Assembly: GCF_017163755.1 (NCBI RefSeq)
Contig: NZ_JAFIWC010000006.1
Span: forward strand, 124,001 to 188,000
Direction: 5' to 3'
Length of the DNA stretch: 64,000 bases
From: Xanthomonas sp.
GTDB taxonomy: Bacteria; Pseudomonadota; Gammaproteobacteria; Xanthomonadales; Xanthomonadaceae
In this document: positions 44,543 through 54,438 of the stretch, in pieces
Position numbering within the stretch: position 1 is the stretch's first letter
How the letters are laid out: the number at the start of each line of letters is the position of its first letter
Notes under the pieces: model-generated
The model's input: only the letters and a program-made list of their open reading frames with translations
The model's database searches: none
Told to the model about the DNA's origin: nothing
Position numbers and translations under genes: made by a program

Positions 44543-46432
44543 ATGAGCGATTGGTCCCCCGACCAAGCACGCAAGACCTATTCGATCCCGCATTGGGCCG
44601 ATGGGTATTTCGACGTGGACGCGGCCGGGCGCGTGGTGGTGCGGCCGCAGGGGCCGGACGGGGCGGTGATCGCGCTGCCGGAGGTGGTCGACGCCGCGCG
44701 CGCGGCCGGCGCCAAGCTGCCGATGCTGGTGCGCTTCCCCGACATCCTCGGCGAGCGCCTGGGCAAGCTGCAGGCCGCCTTCGCCCAGGCCCAGGCCGAC
44801 TGGGACTACACCGGCGGCTATACCGCGGTGTATCCGATCAAGGTCAACCAGCACCGCGGGGTGGCCGGCACGCTGGCCAGCCACCAGGGCGAGGGCTTCG
44901 GCCTGGAGGCGGGCAGCAAGCCGGAGCTGATGGCGGTGCTGGCGCTGTCGCGGCCGGGCGGGCTGATCGTGTGCAACGGCTACAAGGACCGCGAGTACAT
45001 CCGCCTGGCGCTGATCGGACGCAAGCTGGGCCTGCAGACCTTCATCGTCATCGAGAAGCCCTCCGAGCTGGGCCTGGTGATCGAGGAAGCCAAGGCGCTG
45101 GGGGTCAAGCCGGGCCTGGGCGTGCGCATGCGGCTGGCCTCGCTGGGCGCCGGCAAGTGGCAGAACAGCGGCGGCGACAAGGCCAAGTTCGGGCTGTCGC
45201 CGCGCCAGCTGCTGGACCTGTGGAAGCAGCTGCGCGACACCGAGTACGCCGATGCGCTGAACCTGCTGCATTTCCACATGGGCTCGCAGATCTCCAACGT
45301 GCGCGACATCGCCAACGGCATGCGCGAGGCCACCCGCTATTTCGTCGAGCTGTCCAAGCTGGGCGCCAGGATCAGCCATGTCGACGTCGGCGGCGGCCTG
45401 GGCATCGACTACGAGGGCACCCGTTCGCGCAGCTACTGCTCGATCAACTACGGCCTGCATGCCTACGCCAGCAATATCGTGCAGCCGCTGGCCGAGGCCT
45501 GCGAGCAGCATGGGCTGGCCCCGCCGCGGGTGGTCACCGAGTGCGGGCGCGCGATGACCGCGCACCACGCGGTGCTGATCGCCAACGTGGCCGAGGTGGA
45601 GCAGGCGCCGGAAGGACGCGTGCCCGACGCGCACGCCGACGAGCCGGCGCCGGTGCGCCACCTGCGCGAGATCCATGCCGAACTGGACGTGCGTCCGGCG
45701 GTGGAGCTGTTCCAGGAAGCGCAGCATTTCCATGCCGAGGGCCTGTCCAGCTACGCGCTGGGCCAGATCGACCTGCCGCAGCGCGCGCGCATCGACGACC
45801 TGTTCTACGCCATCGCCCACGCCGTGCGCCAGCGCCTGAGCAGCGAGGAAAAGAGCCACCGCCCGGTGCTGGACGAGCTCAACGAGCGGCTGGTGGACAA
45901 GTACTTCGTCAACTTCAGCGTGTTCGAATCGATTCCGGACGTGTGGGCGATCGACCAGGTGTTCCCGATCCTGCCGATCGAGCGCCTGAACGAGGCGCCG
46001 TCGCGGCGTGGCGTGATCGCCGACATGACCTGCGACTCGGACGGCATGGTCAAGACCTATGTCGAGAACGAGAGCCTGGACAGCTCGCTGCCGTTGCACG
46101 AACTGCGCGCCGGCGAGAGCTACCGCATCGGCTTCTTCCTGGTCGGCGCCTACCAGGAGATCCTTGGCGACATCCACAACCTGTTCGGCGACACCGACGC
46201 GGTGGAGGTCAGCGCCGACGGCAGCGGCTATCGCATCGCCCAGCAGCGCCGTGGCGATACCACCGACGTGATGCTCGATTACGTCGGCTACCGCCTGGAC
46301 GAGCTGCGCGCGACCTACGCCGAGCGCGTGGCCGCTGCGCAGCTGCCAGCGGACGAGGCGCAGGCGCTGGCAGCGGCGCTGGAAGCGGGACTGACCGGCT
46401 ACACCTACCTGTCGGACGAGCCGCTGGGCTGA
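44543..46432 (+). CDS. speA: Biosynthetic arginine decarboxylase
   Basis: A 629-residue PLP enzyme of the SpeA family making agmatine, the start of the polyamine route. Start ATG 44543 (MSDWSPDQARKTYSIPHWADGY). Lys100 in VYPIKVNQH binds PLP; LNLLHFHMGSQISN, HVDVGGGLGIDYEG and ECGRAMTAHHAVL are intact. The C-terminal domain ends at LSDEPLG. Agmatine would be processed to putrescine by enzymes not in the window, then used by SpeE. Confidence 0.97.
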   Translation: MSDWSPDQARKTYSIPHWADGYFDVDAAGRVVVRPQGPDGAVIALPEVVDAARAAGAKLPMLVRFPDILGERLGKLQAAFAQAQADWDYTGGYTAVYPIKVNQHRGVAGTLASHQGEGFGLEAGSKPELMAVLALSRPGGLIVCNGYKDREYIRLALIGRKLGLQTFIVIEKPSELGLVIEEAKALGVKPGLGVRMRLASLGAGKWQNSGGDKAKFGLSPRQLLDLWKQLRDTEYADALNLLHFHMGSQISNVRDIANGMREATRYFVELSKLGARISHVDVGGGLGIDYEGTRSRSYCSINYGLHAYASNIVQPLAEACEQHGLAPPRVVTECGRAMTAHHAVLIANVAEVEQAPEGRVPDAHADEPAPVRHLREIHAELDVRPAVELFQEAQHFHAEGLSSYALGQIDLPQRARIDDLFYAIAHAVRQRLSSEEKSHRPVLDELNERLVDKYFVNFSVFESIPDVWAIDQVFPILPIERLNEAPSRRGVIADMTCDSDGMVKTYVENESLDSSLPLHELRAGESYRIGFFLVGAYQEILGDIHNLFGDTDAVEVSADGSGYRIAQQRRGDTTDVMLDYVGYRLDELRATYAERVAAAQLPADEAQALAAALEAGLTGYTYLSDEPLG

Positions 46433-46440
46433 GCGGCGGC

Positions 46441-46467
46441 GCGCGTCCGGCCGATGGGCCGGGCGCT
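46441..46467 (+). terminator. GC-rich hairpin after speA
   Basis: CCGGCC (46447-46452) and GGCCGG (46457-46462) pair around GATG with flanking GCGC/GCGC support. The tail is CTCCTTG, not a clean U run, so termination is likely partial or Rho-assisted. Confidence 0.4.
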
Positions 46468-46645
46468 CCTTGCCCAGCTGTGCATGCAACAGCGCAGCGC
46501 CGCGATCGCCAGCGGCGAGCATCGCGCACAGGGGCGCGCCTGCTCGTCCGCGCCACATGCCTGCTGCTGTCGCCGCCGTTGGCGATGGACGGGCGCCGGC
46601 ACCGGCCCGTAAGCTGAACGCCCCTGCGATCACCTCGACGACCCG

Positions 46646-47776
46646 ATGCGCTATCCCGGCCTGGACCTGTTGCGCGCGCTGGCGATCGTGTGGGTGATGC
46701 TGTTCCACTCGTTCGTGGTCGGCGGCCTGGGACCGGACTGGACCTGGCTGTCGCGCTACGGCTGGATGGGCGTGGATCTGTTCTTCGTGCTCAGCGGCTT
46801 CCTGATCGGCGGCCAGGTGCTGGCGCCGCTGGCGCGCGGCGAGCCGCTGCGCTACGGCGACTTCTACCTGCGCCGCGCCTTCCGCATTCTGCCGGCGTTC
46901 GTGGTGGTGCTGTCGCTGTACCTGGCCTGGCCCGGCTTCCGCGAGGCGCCGGGTATCGCGCCATGGTGGATGTTCGCCAGCTTCACCTTGAACCTGGGCA
47001 TCGACTACGCCAACCAGCCGGCGTTCTCGCATGCCTGGTCGCTGTGCGTGGAAGAGCACTTCTACCTGGTGTTCCCGCTGCTGGCGGCGGCGTCGATGCG
47101 GCGGCCGTCGGCGCCGCGCTTCGTCGCGCTGTGCGTGGCCGTGGTGCTGGCCGGCGTCGCGTTGCGCACCGCGACCTGGCTGCACGACAGCGCACTGGAT
47201 CGCGTCGGCGCCGGGCTGCAGCGCAACTGGTTCATCGAGGACATCTACTACCCGACCTGGAACCGGCTCGATGGCCTGCTGGCCGGCGTGGTCCTGGCCG
47301 CGTGCAAGGTGTTCCGGCCGCAGCGCTGGCAACGGCTGCAGCGCCACGCGAACCTGGCGGCGCTGATGGGGCTGGCGGTGTGCGCGCTGGCGATGTGGCT
47401 GTTTCGCGAGCGTACCGGGCTGCTCGGCAACGCGGTCGGCTGGCCGCTGCTGTCGCTGGGCCTGGCGTTGCTGGTGTTCGCCGGCGCCTCGCTGCAGGGC
47501 GTGCTCGGTCGCAGCCGCGTGCCGGGCGTGGCCTGGCTGGCCGCCGCGTCGTACAGCCTGTACCTGACCCACAAGGCCGTGTTCCACCTCACCCAGGCGT
47601 GGTTCGGTGTCGCGCTGGACGGGCGCGGGCTGCTCGCCTTCGCGCTGTACGCGGCGATGGCGCTGCTGGCGGCCGCATTGCTGCACCACGCGGTGGAGCG
47701 GCCGTTCCTGCAACTGCGCGAGCGCCTGGCGCGCCGGCGGCGAATCGCATTGCCGGCGGCGGCGGGGCCGGCCTAG
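46646..47776 (+). CDS. Acyltransferase family 3 membrane protein (OafA-like)
   Basis: A 376-residue polytopic membrane protein. N-terminal RYPGLDLLRALAIVWVMLFHSF, with the conserved RxxAxxxVxxFH-type signature, VDLFFVLSGFLIGG, and LRRAFRILPAF are typical of acyltransferase 3 proteins that O-acetylate surface polysaccharides or peptidoglycan. About ten helices. SHAWSLCVEEHFYLVFPL carries the conserved W-S-L-x-V-E-E-x-F-Y-x motif. The acceptor is unknown; no polysaccharide cluster is next to it. Confidence 0.92.
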   Translation: MRYPGLDLLRALAIVWVMLFHSFVVGGLGPDWTWLSRYGWMGVDLFFVLSGFLIGGQVLAPLARGEPLRYGDFYLRRAFRILPAFVVVLSLYLAWPGFREAPGIAPWWMFASFTLNLGIDYANQPAFSHAWSLCVEEHFYLVFPLLAAASMRRPSAPRFVALCVAVVLAGVALRTATWLHDSALDRVGAGLQRNWFIEDIYYPTWNRLDGLLAGVVLAACKVFRPQRWQRLQRHANLAALMGLAVCALAMWLFRERTGLLGNAVGWPLLSLGLALLVFAGASLQGVLGRSRVPGVAWLAAASYSLYLTHKAVFHLTQAWFGVALDGRGLLAFALYAAMALLAAALLHHAVERPFLQLRERLARRRRIALPAAAGPA

Positions 47777-47974
47777 TCGCCGTGCCTGGCACGTGCCGTC
47801 GATGCGGCCGTGGATCGCGGCATGGCGCGCGCCTTGCCCAGCGCTGGATGCGTGAGTCGGGACGGAAGTCCTTCCCAAGAGCCGGGCGTGCCAGCCGGAC
47901 CCCGGCCAGGCCGAGCGACGGCAGTCGGACCAGTGGTCAGCCACGCCCGGGGCCGATCGGCGGCTCCGGCCAGA

Positions 47975-48259
47975 TCAACTGCCGTCGCGGAACAGGCCCT
48001 CTTCCTCGTCTTCGGTGATGAAGAACATCCGGCATTCACCGCGCGCGTGGTCGCTGACCAGCATCAGCCGCGTATGCAGCGCGCTGGCCGGCGGCCAGTA
48101 GCAATAGCGGGTCGTGGCGGCGGCAGGCTCGGCGAAATACGCCTGCCAGTACGCAGGTCCGTAGCCCTGCGCCAGCGTGCCATGATGCCGGCACAGTTGC
48201 TCGAAGCGTTCGCGCGATACGTCCTGCATCGCCGCGGCCGGCGCGCGATCGCCGCTCAC
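47975..48259 (-). CDS. Small hypothetical protein coupled to an SDR gene
   Basis: A 94-residue soluble protein. I use the GTG at 48259, which overlaps the SDR stop as GTGA; an ATG at 48229 would give 84 residues. Sequence such as ERFEQLCRHHGTLAQGYGPAYWQAYF, two cysteine positions and a D/E-rich end (FFITEDEEEGLFRDG) do not match a family I know. Confidence 0.6.
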   Translation of the reverse strand: MSGDRAPAAAMQDVSRERFEQLCRHHGTLAQGYGPAYWQAYFAEPAAATTRYCYWPPASALHTRLMLVSDHARGECRMFFITEDEEEGLFRDGS

Positions 48260-49020
48260 GCGCCCGGCGCGGGCTGCCGCGCGACCTGGAAGCCGGCGAA
48301 CGACTGCGTCACCGGCATCAGTTCCAGGCGGTTGATGTTCAGATGCGGCGGCAGCGTCGCTACCCAGAAGATCGTCTCGGCGATGTCCTCGGCGGTCATC
48401 GGCGCGGCGCCGTGGTACAGCGTGTCCGACGCGCTCTGGTCGCCATGGGTGCGCACCAGGGTGAACTCGGTTTCGGCCATGCCCGGTTCGATCGCGGTCA
48501 CGCGCACGCCGGTGCCGTGCAGGTCCGAGCGCAGGCCCAGCGAGAACTGGCTGACGAAGGCCTTGGTGCCGCCGTAGGCGTTGCCGCCCGGATACGGGTA
48601 GATCGCCGCTACCGAGCTGATGTTGATGATCGCGCCGCGGTGCTGGATCAGCGTCGGCAGCAGGCGATGGGTCAGCGTCACCAGCGCGGTGATGTTGGTG
48701 TCGATCATCGTGCGCCAGTCGTCCAGCCGCGCGGCCTGCGCCGGCGCGGTGCCTTGCGCCAGGCCGGCGTTGTTGACCAGCAGGTCGATGCCGCGGAAGG
48801 CTTCGGGCAGTGCGGCCAGCATCGCGTCCATCGCCGCTTCGTCGCGGATGTCGAAGGCGGCCGCATGCACGCGCTCGGCGCCGAAGGCGTCGATCAGCGG
48901 CTGCAGGCGTTCGGCGCGGCGGCCGGTGGCGATCACGCGCCAGCCGGCGTCGACGAAGCGGCGCACGGCGGCGGCGCCGAAACCGGAAGTGGCGCCAGTG
49001 ATGAGGGCGGTCTTGGTCAT
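48256..49020 (-). CDS. SDR family oxidoreductase (YdfG-like)
   Basis: A 254-residue short-chain dehydrogenase. Rossmann motif ITGATSGFGAA, cofactor-binding ATGRR, NNAG at 87-90, the catalytic serine in NISSVAA, and YGGTK as Y-x-x-x-K. Most like the NADP-dependent 3-hydroxy acid/serine dehydrogenase (YdfG) group. Its ATG (49020) is directly preceded by an ATTCCC-type repeat instead of a Shine-Dalgarno. Translated with the next small gene. Confidence 0.9.
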   Translation of the reverse strand: MTKTALITGATSGFGAAAVRRFVDAGWRVIATGRRAERLQPLIDAFGAERVHAAAFDIRDEAAMDAMLAALPEAFRGIDLLVNNAGLAQGTAPAQAARLDDWRTMIDTNITALVTLTHRLLPTLIQHRGAIINISSVAAIYPYPGGNAYGGTKAFVSQFSLGLRSDLHGTGVRVTAIEPGMAETEFTLVRTHGDQSASDTLYHGAAPMTAEDIAETIFWVATLPPHLNINRLELMPVTQSFAGFQVARQPAPGA

Positions 49021-49030
49021 TGGGGGCCGT

Positions 49031-49057
49031 GAATAGGGAGTGGGGAATCGGGAATGG
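49031..49057. repeat. ATTCCC-type repeat before the SDR gene
   Basis: On the minus (coding) strand the sequence reads CCATTCCCGATTCCCCACTCCC, then TATTCACGGCCCCCA and the ATG at 49020. One of five places with this repeat in the window. A partner copy in the same sense on the other strand lies at 49208-49235 (TTCCCCATTCCCGTTTCCC). Confidence 0.7.
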
Positions 49058-49207
49058 TAGAAGCAAAAACGAAAAGCGGTCGTCGACGCCTCCGGCTTGC
49101 GGTCAGGTCCAAGCACACGTCGAGTGTCGCCAGGGCCGGCGTGACCGGCAGCGCATCACTATCCGTCGTTGTACGGCCGGCAGCGGGGAAGTGCAGAGCT
49201 GTTGCTT

Positions 49208-49235
49208 TTCCCCATTCCCGTTTCCCGACTCCCTG
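49208..49235. repeat. ATTCCC-type repeat, second copy of the pair
   Basis: TTCCCCATTCCCGTTTCCC on the + strand forms an inverted pair with 49031-49057, bracketing the 150-nt spacer between the SPOR gene end and the SDR leader. Confidence 0.65.
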
Positions 49236-49244
49236 CTGCCAGCT

Positions 49245-50063
49245 TCACTGCGCCTTGATCGCGATCGCCGGGACGCCGCTGCCGGTCAGCTTCTGCTTGG
49301 CCTCGGCCAGTTCGCTGGCGCTGCCGTACGGGCCCATGCGCACGCGATAGACCGTCTTGCCGCTGATCTGCGCCGATTCCACGCGTGCCGACAGGCCGAG
49401 CATGGCCAGCTTGGCCTTGGTCGACTCGGCATCGCCGGAGGCGCCGAACGAGCCGGCCTGCAGGATGTAGCGCGCGTTGTCCGCGGCCGGCGCCGGCGCG
49501 GCCGTGGCGACGGTTGCGGTCGCCGGCGCCGGCCTGCTCGCCGCCGGGGTCGCGGCGGTGGCGGAGGCGGCCGGGGTCGCCGCGGCGGTTTCCGGCAACG
49601 GCACGGGATGGGACGCGCTCGGCGTCGCCGCCGCGCCGGCGGTGGCCGGCGTGGTGGCCGAGGTCGCCGCGGTCACCTGCTGCGCACGCGCCTGGCGCGC
49701 CGCTTCGGCGCGCGCGCTGGCGGCCAGCTCGGCGTCGGACATCTGCACTTCCTTGCCGGGCAGCAGGGTGTAGAAGTCGTACTGGGTCTGTGCGTCCTTC
49801 TTCTCGTCGGGCTTGGCGCTGGCGGCGGGCCTGGGCAGTTCCGGCACCGCGTCCACGTCGGCATCGGCCACCGGCGCCGGTTGCGCGTCGGGGTTGGCGC
49901 GCGGGCCGACCCGCAGGAAGCCGTCGCCGTCCTTCTTGAACAGGCCCGGGGCCGCCAGGAACACCACCGCCGCGATCGCCACGCCGGCGATCAGCCACAC
50001 CCATCCGGGCGTGCCGTTGCCGCTGTTGCGTCGTGCCTGGCTCTTACCACGTCGTGCTGCCAT
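49245..50063 (-). CDS. SPOR-domain cell-envelope protein (FtsN-like)
   Basis: A 272-residue bitopic membrane protein: short basic cytosolic N-tail, helix at about 20-40 (WVWLIAGVAIAAVVFLA), a periplasmic linker very rich in alanine, proline and threonine, and a C-terminal SPOR domain (about 195-272: RYILQAGSFGASGDAESTKAKLAMLGL, YRVRMGPYGSASELAEAK). SPOR domains bind denuded peptidoglycan at division sites. Directly downstream of argS (15 nt). Confidence 0.88.
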   Translation of the reverse strand: MAARRGKSQARRNSGNGTPGWVWLIAGVAIAAVVFLAAPGLFKKDGDGFLRVGPRANPDAQPAPVADADVDAVPELPRPAASAKPDEKKDAQTQYDFYTLLPGKEVQMSDAELAASARAEAARQARAQQVTAATSATTPATAGAAATPSASHPVPLPETAAATPAASATAATPAASRPAPATATVATAAPAPAADNARYILQAGSFGASGDAESTKAKLAMLGLSARVESAQISGKTVYRVRMGPYGSASELAEAKQKLTGSGVPAIAIKAQ

Positions 50064-50078
50064 CTACCGCTTCTCCGC

Positions 50079-51767
50079 TCACATTTTTTCCGGGGCCGAG
50101 ACCCCCAGGAGGTTCAGACCATTCGCCAGGACCTGCTGCGCCGCCACCGCCAGGGTCAGCCTGGCGTCGCGCTCGGACGCATCGTCCACCAGCACCTGCG
50201 TGCCGTGGTACCAGGTGTGGAACGCATGGGCCAGTTCGCGCAGGTATTGCGCGATCAGATGCGGCTCCAGCACCTGACCGGCATTCTCCACCACTTCCGG
50301 ATAGCGCGAGAGCTCCAGCATCAGTTCCAGCGAAGGCGCGTCGTTCAGCCGGTTCAGCTGGGCCAGGCCGTTGCCCTGGTCGTAGTCCAGCCGCTTCTCC
50401 TGCGCCTGGCGCAGCAGGCTGCACACCCGCGCATGCGCGTACTGCACGTAGAACACCGGATTGTCGTTGCTCTGCTGCCGGGCCAGGTCGATGTCGAAGG
50501 TCAGCTGCGAGTCGGGCTTGCGCGCGATCAGGAACCAGCGGGTGGCGTCGCAGCCGGCTTCGTCGATCAGGTCGCGCAGGGTCAGGTAGCTGCCGGCGCG
50601 CTTGGACAGCTTCACTTCCTCGCCGCCGCGCATCACCGTGACCATCTGGTGCAGCACGTATTCCGGCCAACCCGGCGGGATGCCCAGCTCCATCGCCTGC
50701 AGCCCGGCGCGCACCCGCGCCAGCGAGCCGTGGTGGTCGGCGCCCAGTTCGGTGATCGCGCGCTCGTAGCCGCGCTGCCACTTGGTCAGGTGGTAGGCCA
50801 CGTCCGGCACGAAATAGGTGTAGGTGCCGTCGGACTTGCGCATCACGCGGTCCTTGTCGTCGCCGAAATCGGTGGATTTCAGCCACAGCGCGCCGCCTTC
50901 CTCGTAGGTGTGGCCGGAGGCGATCAGCTTCTGCACCGCTTCCTCGACCTTGCCGTCGTTGTACAGCGAGCTTTCCAGGAAGTAGATGTCGAAGTCCACG
51001 CCGAACGCGGCCAGGTCGTGGTTCTGCTCGTTGCGCAGATAGGCCACGGCGAAGCGGCGGATCGCATCCAGGTCGTGCGGGTCGCGCGCGCCGGTGACCA
51101 GGTGGCCTTCCAGGTCGACGGTCTCCCCGGCCAGGTAGGCCTGGGCGACGTCCTGGATGTACTCGCCGCGGTAGCCGGCCTCCGGCCAGCCGTCGCTGTC
51201 GGGGGTCAGGCCCTGCGCGCGCGCCTGCACCGACAGCGCCAGGTTCTCGATCTGCACGCCGGCGTCGTTGTAGTAGAACTCGCGCTTGGCGTTCCAGCCG
51301 TTGGCCTCGAGCAGCCGCGCCAGGCAGTCGCCGATCGCCGCGGCGCGGCCGTGGCCGACATGCAGCGGGCCGGTAGGATTGGCCGAGACGTATTCCACGC
51401 CGACCGTGCGGCCGTTGCCGATGAGGCTGCGGCCGTAGTCCTCGCCCTGCTTGATCACCGCCAGCACCTCGCGCTGGTAGGCGCCGGGGCTGAGGTGGAA
51501 GTTGATGAAGCCCGGGCCGGCGATCTCGACCTTGGACAGGTCGTCGCTGGCCGGCAGCGCGGCGACCAGCTGCTGGGCCAGCGCGCGCGGATTGCCGCGC
51601 GCGGCCTTGGCCAGCAGCATCGCCGCGTTGGTGGCGAAATCGCCATGCTCGCGGGTCTTGGGCCGTTCGACCACGAAGTCCGGCGGCAGGGTGTCGGCGG
51701 GCAGGGTGCCGTTGGCACGCAAGGCTTCGATGCCTTGACCGATCAGGGCGCGGAGTTGGGATTTCAC
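50079..51767 (-). CDS. argS: Arginyl-tRNA synthetase
   Basis: A 562-residue class I synthetase. The HIGH-type motif [15 protein letters not shown] and the KMSK-type [12 protein letters not shown] loop are intact. The N-terminal Add1-like domain ([16 protein letters not shown]) and the C-terminal anticodon-binding DALR domain ([16 protein letters not shown]) are complete. Usual length for bacterial ArgS. Confidence 0.97.
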   Translation of the reverse strand: MKSQLRALIGQGIEALRANGTLPADTLPPDFVVERPKTREHGDFATNAAMLLAKAARGNPRALAQQLVAALPASDDLSKVEIAGPGFINFHLSPGAYQREVLAVIKQGEDYGRSLIGNGRTVGVEYVSANPTGPLHVGHGRAAAIGDCLARLLEANGWNAKREFYYNDAGVQIENLALSVQARAQGLTPDSDGWPEAGYRGEYIQDVAQAYLAGETVDLEGHLVTGARDPHDLDAIRRFAVAYLRNEQNHDLAAFGVDFDIYFLESSLYNDGKVEEAVQKLIASGHTYEEGGALWLKSTDFGDDKDRVMRKSDGTYTYFVPDVAYHLTKWQRGYERAITELGADHHGSLARVRAGLQAMELGIPPGWPEYVLHQMVTVMRGGEEVKLSKRAGSYLTLRDLIDEAGCDATRWFLIARKPDSQLTFDIDLARQQSNDNPVFYVQYAHARVCSLLRQAQEKRLDYDQGNGLAQLNRLNDAPSLELMLELSRYPEVVENAGQVLEPHLIAQYLRELAHAFHTWYHGTQVLVDDASERDARLTLAVAAQQVLANGLNLLGVSAPEKM

Positions 51768-51945
51768 ATTAGCTCTGCTTGAAGCGCGGAACCGGCGATT
51801 TTACCCGACCTGCCGCGTCCCGGCCCGCTTCGGATTCAGGCCGACCTCAGCTGCGCCGCTGCCGGCCGCCGCCCGGCGCCGCGGGAATCGCTGGCGGTGG
51901 CGAATCGCGCAGGCTGCAGGGCACGATGAACGCGCCACTGCCGAC

Positions 51946-52620
51946 TCACGCCCAGCCGCGCGCCGCCATCGATATCGGCGTGCCGTCGCCGATGATGAAG
52001 TGGTCCAGCAGGCGCACGTCCACCAGCCCCAGGGCGTGCTTCAGGCGTTCGGTGACGGCACGGTCGGCGTGCGAGGGTTCCGGGTGCCCGGAGGGGTGAT
52101 TGTGGCCAATGATCACCGCGGCGGCGTTGTGCGCCAGCGCGCGCCGCACCACTTCGCGCGGGTGCACCTCGGCGCCGTCCAAGGTGCCCTGGAACAGCTC
52201 TTCGAACGCCAGCGAGCGGTGCCGCGTGTCCAGGAACAGCACCGCGAACACTTCGTGCGGCCTCGCCCGCAGCTTTTGCGCGAAGTAGCGGCCTGCCGCG
52301 CCCGGATCGGTCATGGTCGTGCCGCGTTCCAGTTCGGCGGCCAGATGGCGTTGGCCCAGCTCCAGCGCGGCCGCCAGCTTGCAGGCCCGCGCCAGGCCCA
52401 GCCCGGGCAGCTTGACCAGGTCGCGAGGGGGACGATCGAGCAGTTCGCGCAGCGGGCCGTGCCGATGCAGCAGGTCGCGCGAGGTCCGCACCGCGTCGCT
52501 GCCGGACAGGCCGGAGCCGAGGAAGATCGCCAGCAGTTCGGCGTCGGAGAGGGCCCGGGCGCCGCGCGACAGCAGCTTTTCCCGGGGGCGTTCGTTGCGG
52601 GGCCAGTAGCGTATGTGCAT
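51946..52620 (-). CDS. radC: DNA repair protein RadC (JAMM/MPN fold)
   Basis: A 224-residue protein; start ATG 52620 (MHIRYWPRNERPREKLL). HhH region LSDAELLAIFLGSGLSG and the metal-binding JAMM motif in HNHPSGHPEPSHAD, followed by DVRLLDHFIIGDG. Role is uncertain in the family. Divergent from coaBC. Confidence 0.94.
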   Translation of the reverse strand: MHIRYWPRNERPREKLLSRGARALSDAELLAIFLGSGLSGSDAVRTSRDLLHRHGPLRELLDRPPRDLVKLPGLGLARACKLAAALELGQRHLAAELERGTTMTDPGAAGRYFAQKLRARPHEVFAVLFLDTRHRSLAFEELFQGTLDGAEVHPREVVRRALAHNAAAVIIGHNHPSGHPEPSHADRAVTERLKHALGLVDVRLLDHFIIGDGTPISMAARGWA

Positions 52621-52717
52621 ATCGCCAGATTGGCGGGCGATATGGCGCAACGGTATCAGGGCCCTCGAGGGCCATCGGGTAAGCTAATCGTTCTTGCATG
52701 GGTAGGACATTCCCGAC

Positions 52718-53956
52718 GTGACCGGTACTTCTGAGGCGCCCCTGCAGGGGCAGCGTGTGCTGTTGTGCGTAGGCGGCGGCATCGCCGCCTACAAGTCGCT
52801 GGAACTGGTGCGGCGACTGCGCGATGCCGGAGCCCAGGTGCAGGTGGCGATGACCGCCGGCGCGCAGCAATTCGTCACGCCGCTGAGTTTCCAGGCGCTG
52901 TCCGGCCATCCGGCCCGCACCAGCCTGTGGGACAGCGCCGCCGAGCAGGCGATGGGTCATCTGGAACTGGCGCGCTGGGCCGACCGGATCGTGGTCGCGC
53001 CGGCCACCGCCGACCTGCTGGCGCGGCTCAGCCACGGCCTGGCCGACGACCTGGTCAGCACCCTGTGCCTGGCCAGCGAGGCGCCGCTGCTGGTGGCGCC
53101 GGCGATGAACCACCGCATGTGGCTGCATCCGGCCACCCAGGCCAACGTCGCCACGCTGCGCCAGCGCGGGGTGCAGGTGGTGGGGCCGGAAGACGGCCCG
53201 CTGGCCGAAGGCGAGTCCGGGCCCGGACGCCTGACCGAGCCGGCCGCGATCGCCGCCGCGCTGAGCCGAACTGGTGGTGCGCAGGCAGCGCCGGCGCCGG
53301 TCGCCACCGGCGCGCTGAGCGGCCTGCGCCTGCTGATCAGCGCCGGCCCGACCTACGAGGACCTGGACCCGGTGCGCTATCTGGGCAACCGCAGCAGCGG
53401 CAAGATGGGCTACGCGGTCGCCGCGGCCGCCGCCGCGCAGGGCGCGGACGTGGTGCTGGTCAGCGGCCCGGTGCAGCTGCCCAGGCCGCCCGGCGTGCAG
53501 CGCATCGACGTGCGCTCGGCGGCGCAGATGCGCGAAGCGGTGCTGGGCGCGCTGCCGGCCGACATCTACATCGGCACCGCCGCGGTCGCCGACTACACGC
53601 CCAGGCAGGTCGCCGAGCAGAAGATCAAGAAGCGCGGCGAGACGCTGACCCTGGAACTGGTACGCACCCCGGACATCCTCGCCGAGGTCGCCGCGCAGAC
53701 CCAGGCCTTGAAGCTGGTGGTCGGCTTCGCCGCCGAGACCCACGACATCGAGCGCTACGCCCGTGGCAAGCTCACCGACAAGCACCTGGACCTGATCATC
53801 GCCAACCAGGTGGGCGTGGCCGGCAACGGCTTCGAGAGCGACCAGAACGCGGCCACGGCCTATTGGCAGGAGGGCGAACGGGTGTTCCCGGCCATGCCCA
53901 AGGCGCAGCTGGCCGAACAACTGCTGGCCCTGATCGCGGAGCGACTGCACGCATGA
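52718..53956 (+). CDS. coaBC: Bifunctional PPC decarboxylase / phosphopantothenoylcysteine synthetase
   Basis: A 412-residue flavoprotein (GTG start) of coenzyme A synthesis. The CoaC half (1-190) has [20 protein letters not shown], the catalytic-histidine region LSGHPARTS, and the PAMN motif. The usual Cys in ACGxxGxGRM is replaced: the stretch here reads [13 protein letters not shown]. The CoaB half (about 205-412) has [28 protein letters not shown] and KIKKRG. Coupled to dut by an ATGA overlap. Confidence 0.95.
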   Translation: MTGTSEAPLQGQRVLLCVGGGIAAYKSLELVRRLRDAGAQVQVAMTAGAQQFVTPLSFQALSGHPARTSLWDSAAEQAMGHLELARWADRIVVAPATADLLARLSHGLADDLVSTLCLASEAPLLVAPAMNHRMWLHPATQANVATLRQRGVQVVGPEDGPLAEGESGPGRLTEPAAIAAALSRTGGAQAAPAPVATGALSGLRLLISAGPTYEDLDPVRYLGNRSSGKMGYAVAAAAAAQGADVVLVSGPVQLPRPPGVQRIDVRSAAQMREAVLGALPADIYIGTAAVADYTPRQVAEQKIKKRGETLTLELVRTPDILAEVAAQTQALKLVVGFAAETHDIERYARGKLTDKHLDLIIANQVGVAGNGFESDQNAATAYWQEGERVFPAMPKAQLAEQLLALIAERLHA

Positions 53957-54423
53957 CCATCCCGGCTCCGCACCCCCTGCAGGTCAAGCTGCTGGACCCG
54001 CGTTTCGGCGACGACTGGCCGCTGCCGCACTACGCCACCGCGGCCAGCGCCGGCCTGGACCTGCGCGCCGCGACCGAGGCGCCGCTGACCCTGGCGCCCG
54101 GCGATACCGCGCTGATCCCCAGCGGCCTGGCGATCTACATCGCCGATCCGGGCCTGTGCGCGGTGGTGCTGCCGCGTTCCGGGCTCGGCCATCGCCACGG
54201 CATCGTGCTCGGCAACGGCACCGGGCTGATCGACGCCGACTACCAGGGACCGCTGCTGATCAGCGTCTGGAACCGCGGACGTGAAGCGTTCACCATCGAG
54301 CCCGGCGATCGCATCGCGCAACTGGTGGTGATGCCGGTCGTGCGCGTGGACCTGCAGGTGGTGGATACTTTCGCCGACAGCGCAAGGGGATCGGGTGGAT
54401 TCGGCCACACCGGGGTGCGCTGA
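53953..54423 (+). CDS. dut: dUTP diphosphatase
   Basis: A 156-residue trimeric dUTPase. Motifs I (SAGLDLRAA), II ([10 protein letters not shown]), III ([13 protein letters not shown]), IV (GDRIAQLVV) and V ([10 protein letters not shown]) are all present. It removes dUTP and supplies dUMP for thymidylate. The start overlaps the coaBC stop by 4 nt, and algC follows at 15 nt. Confidence 0.97.
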   Translation: MTIPAPHPLQVKLLDPRFGDDWPLPHYATAASAGLDLRAATEAPLTLAPGDTALIPSGLAIYIADPGLCAVVLPRSGLGHRHGIVLGNGTGLIDADYQGPLLISVWNRGREAFTIEPGDRIAQLVVMPVVRVDLQVVDTFADSARGSGGFGHTGVR

Positions 54424-54438
54424 CGGGGGATCGTCTGC

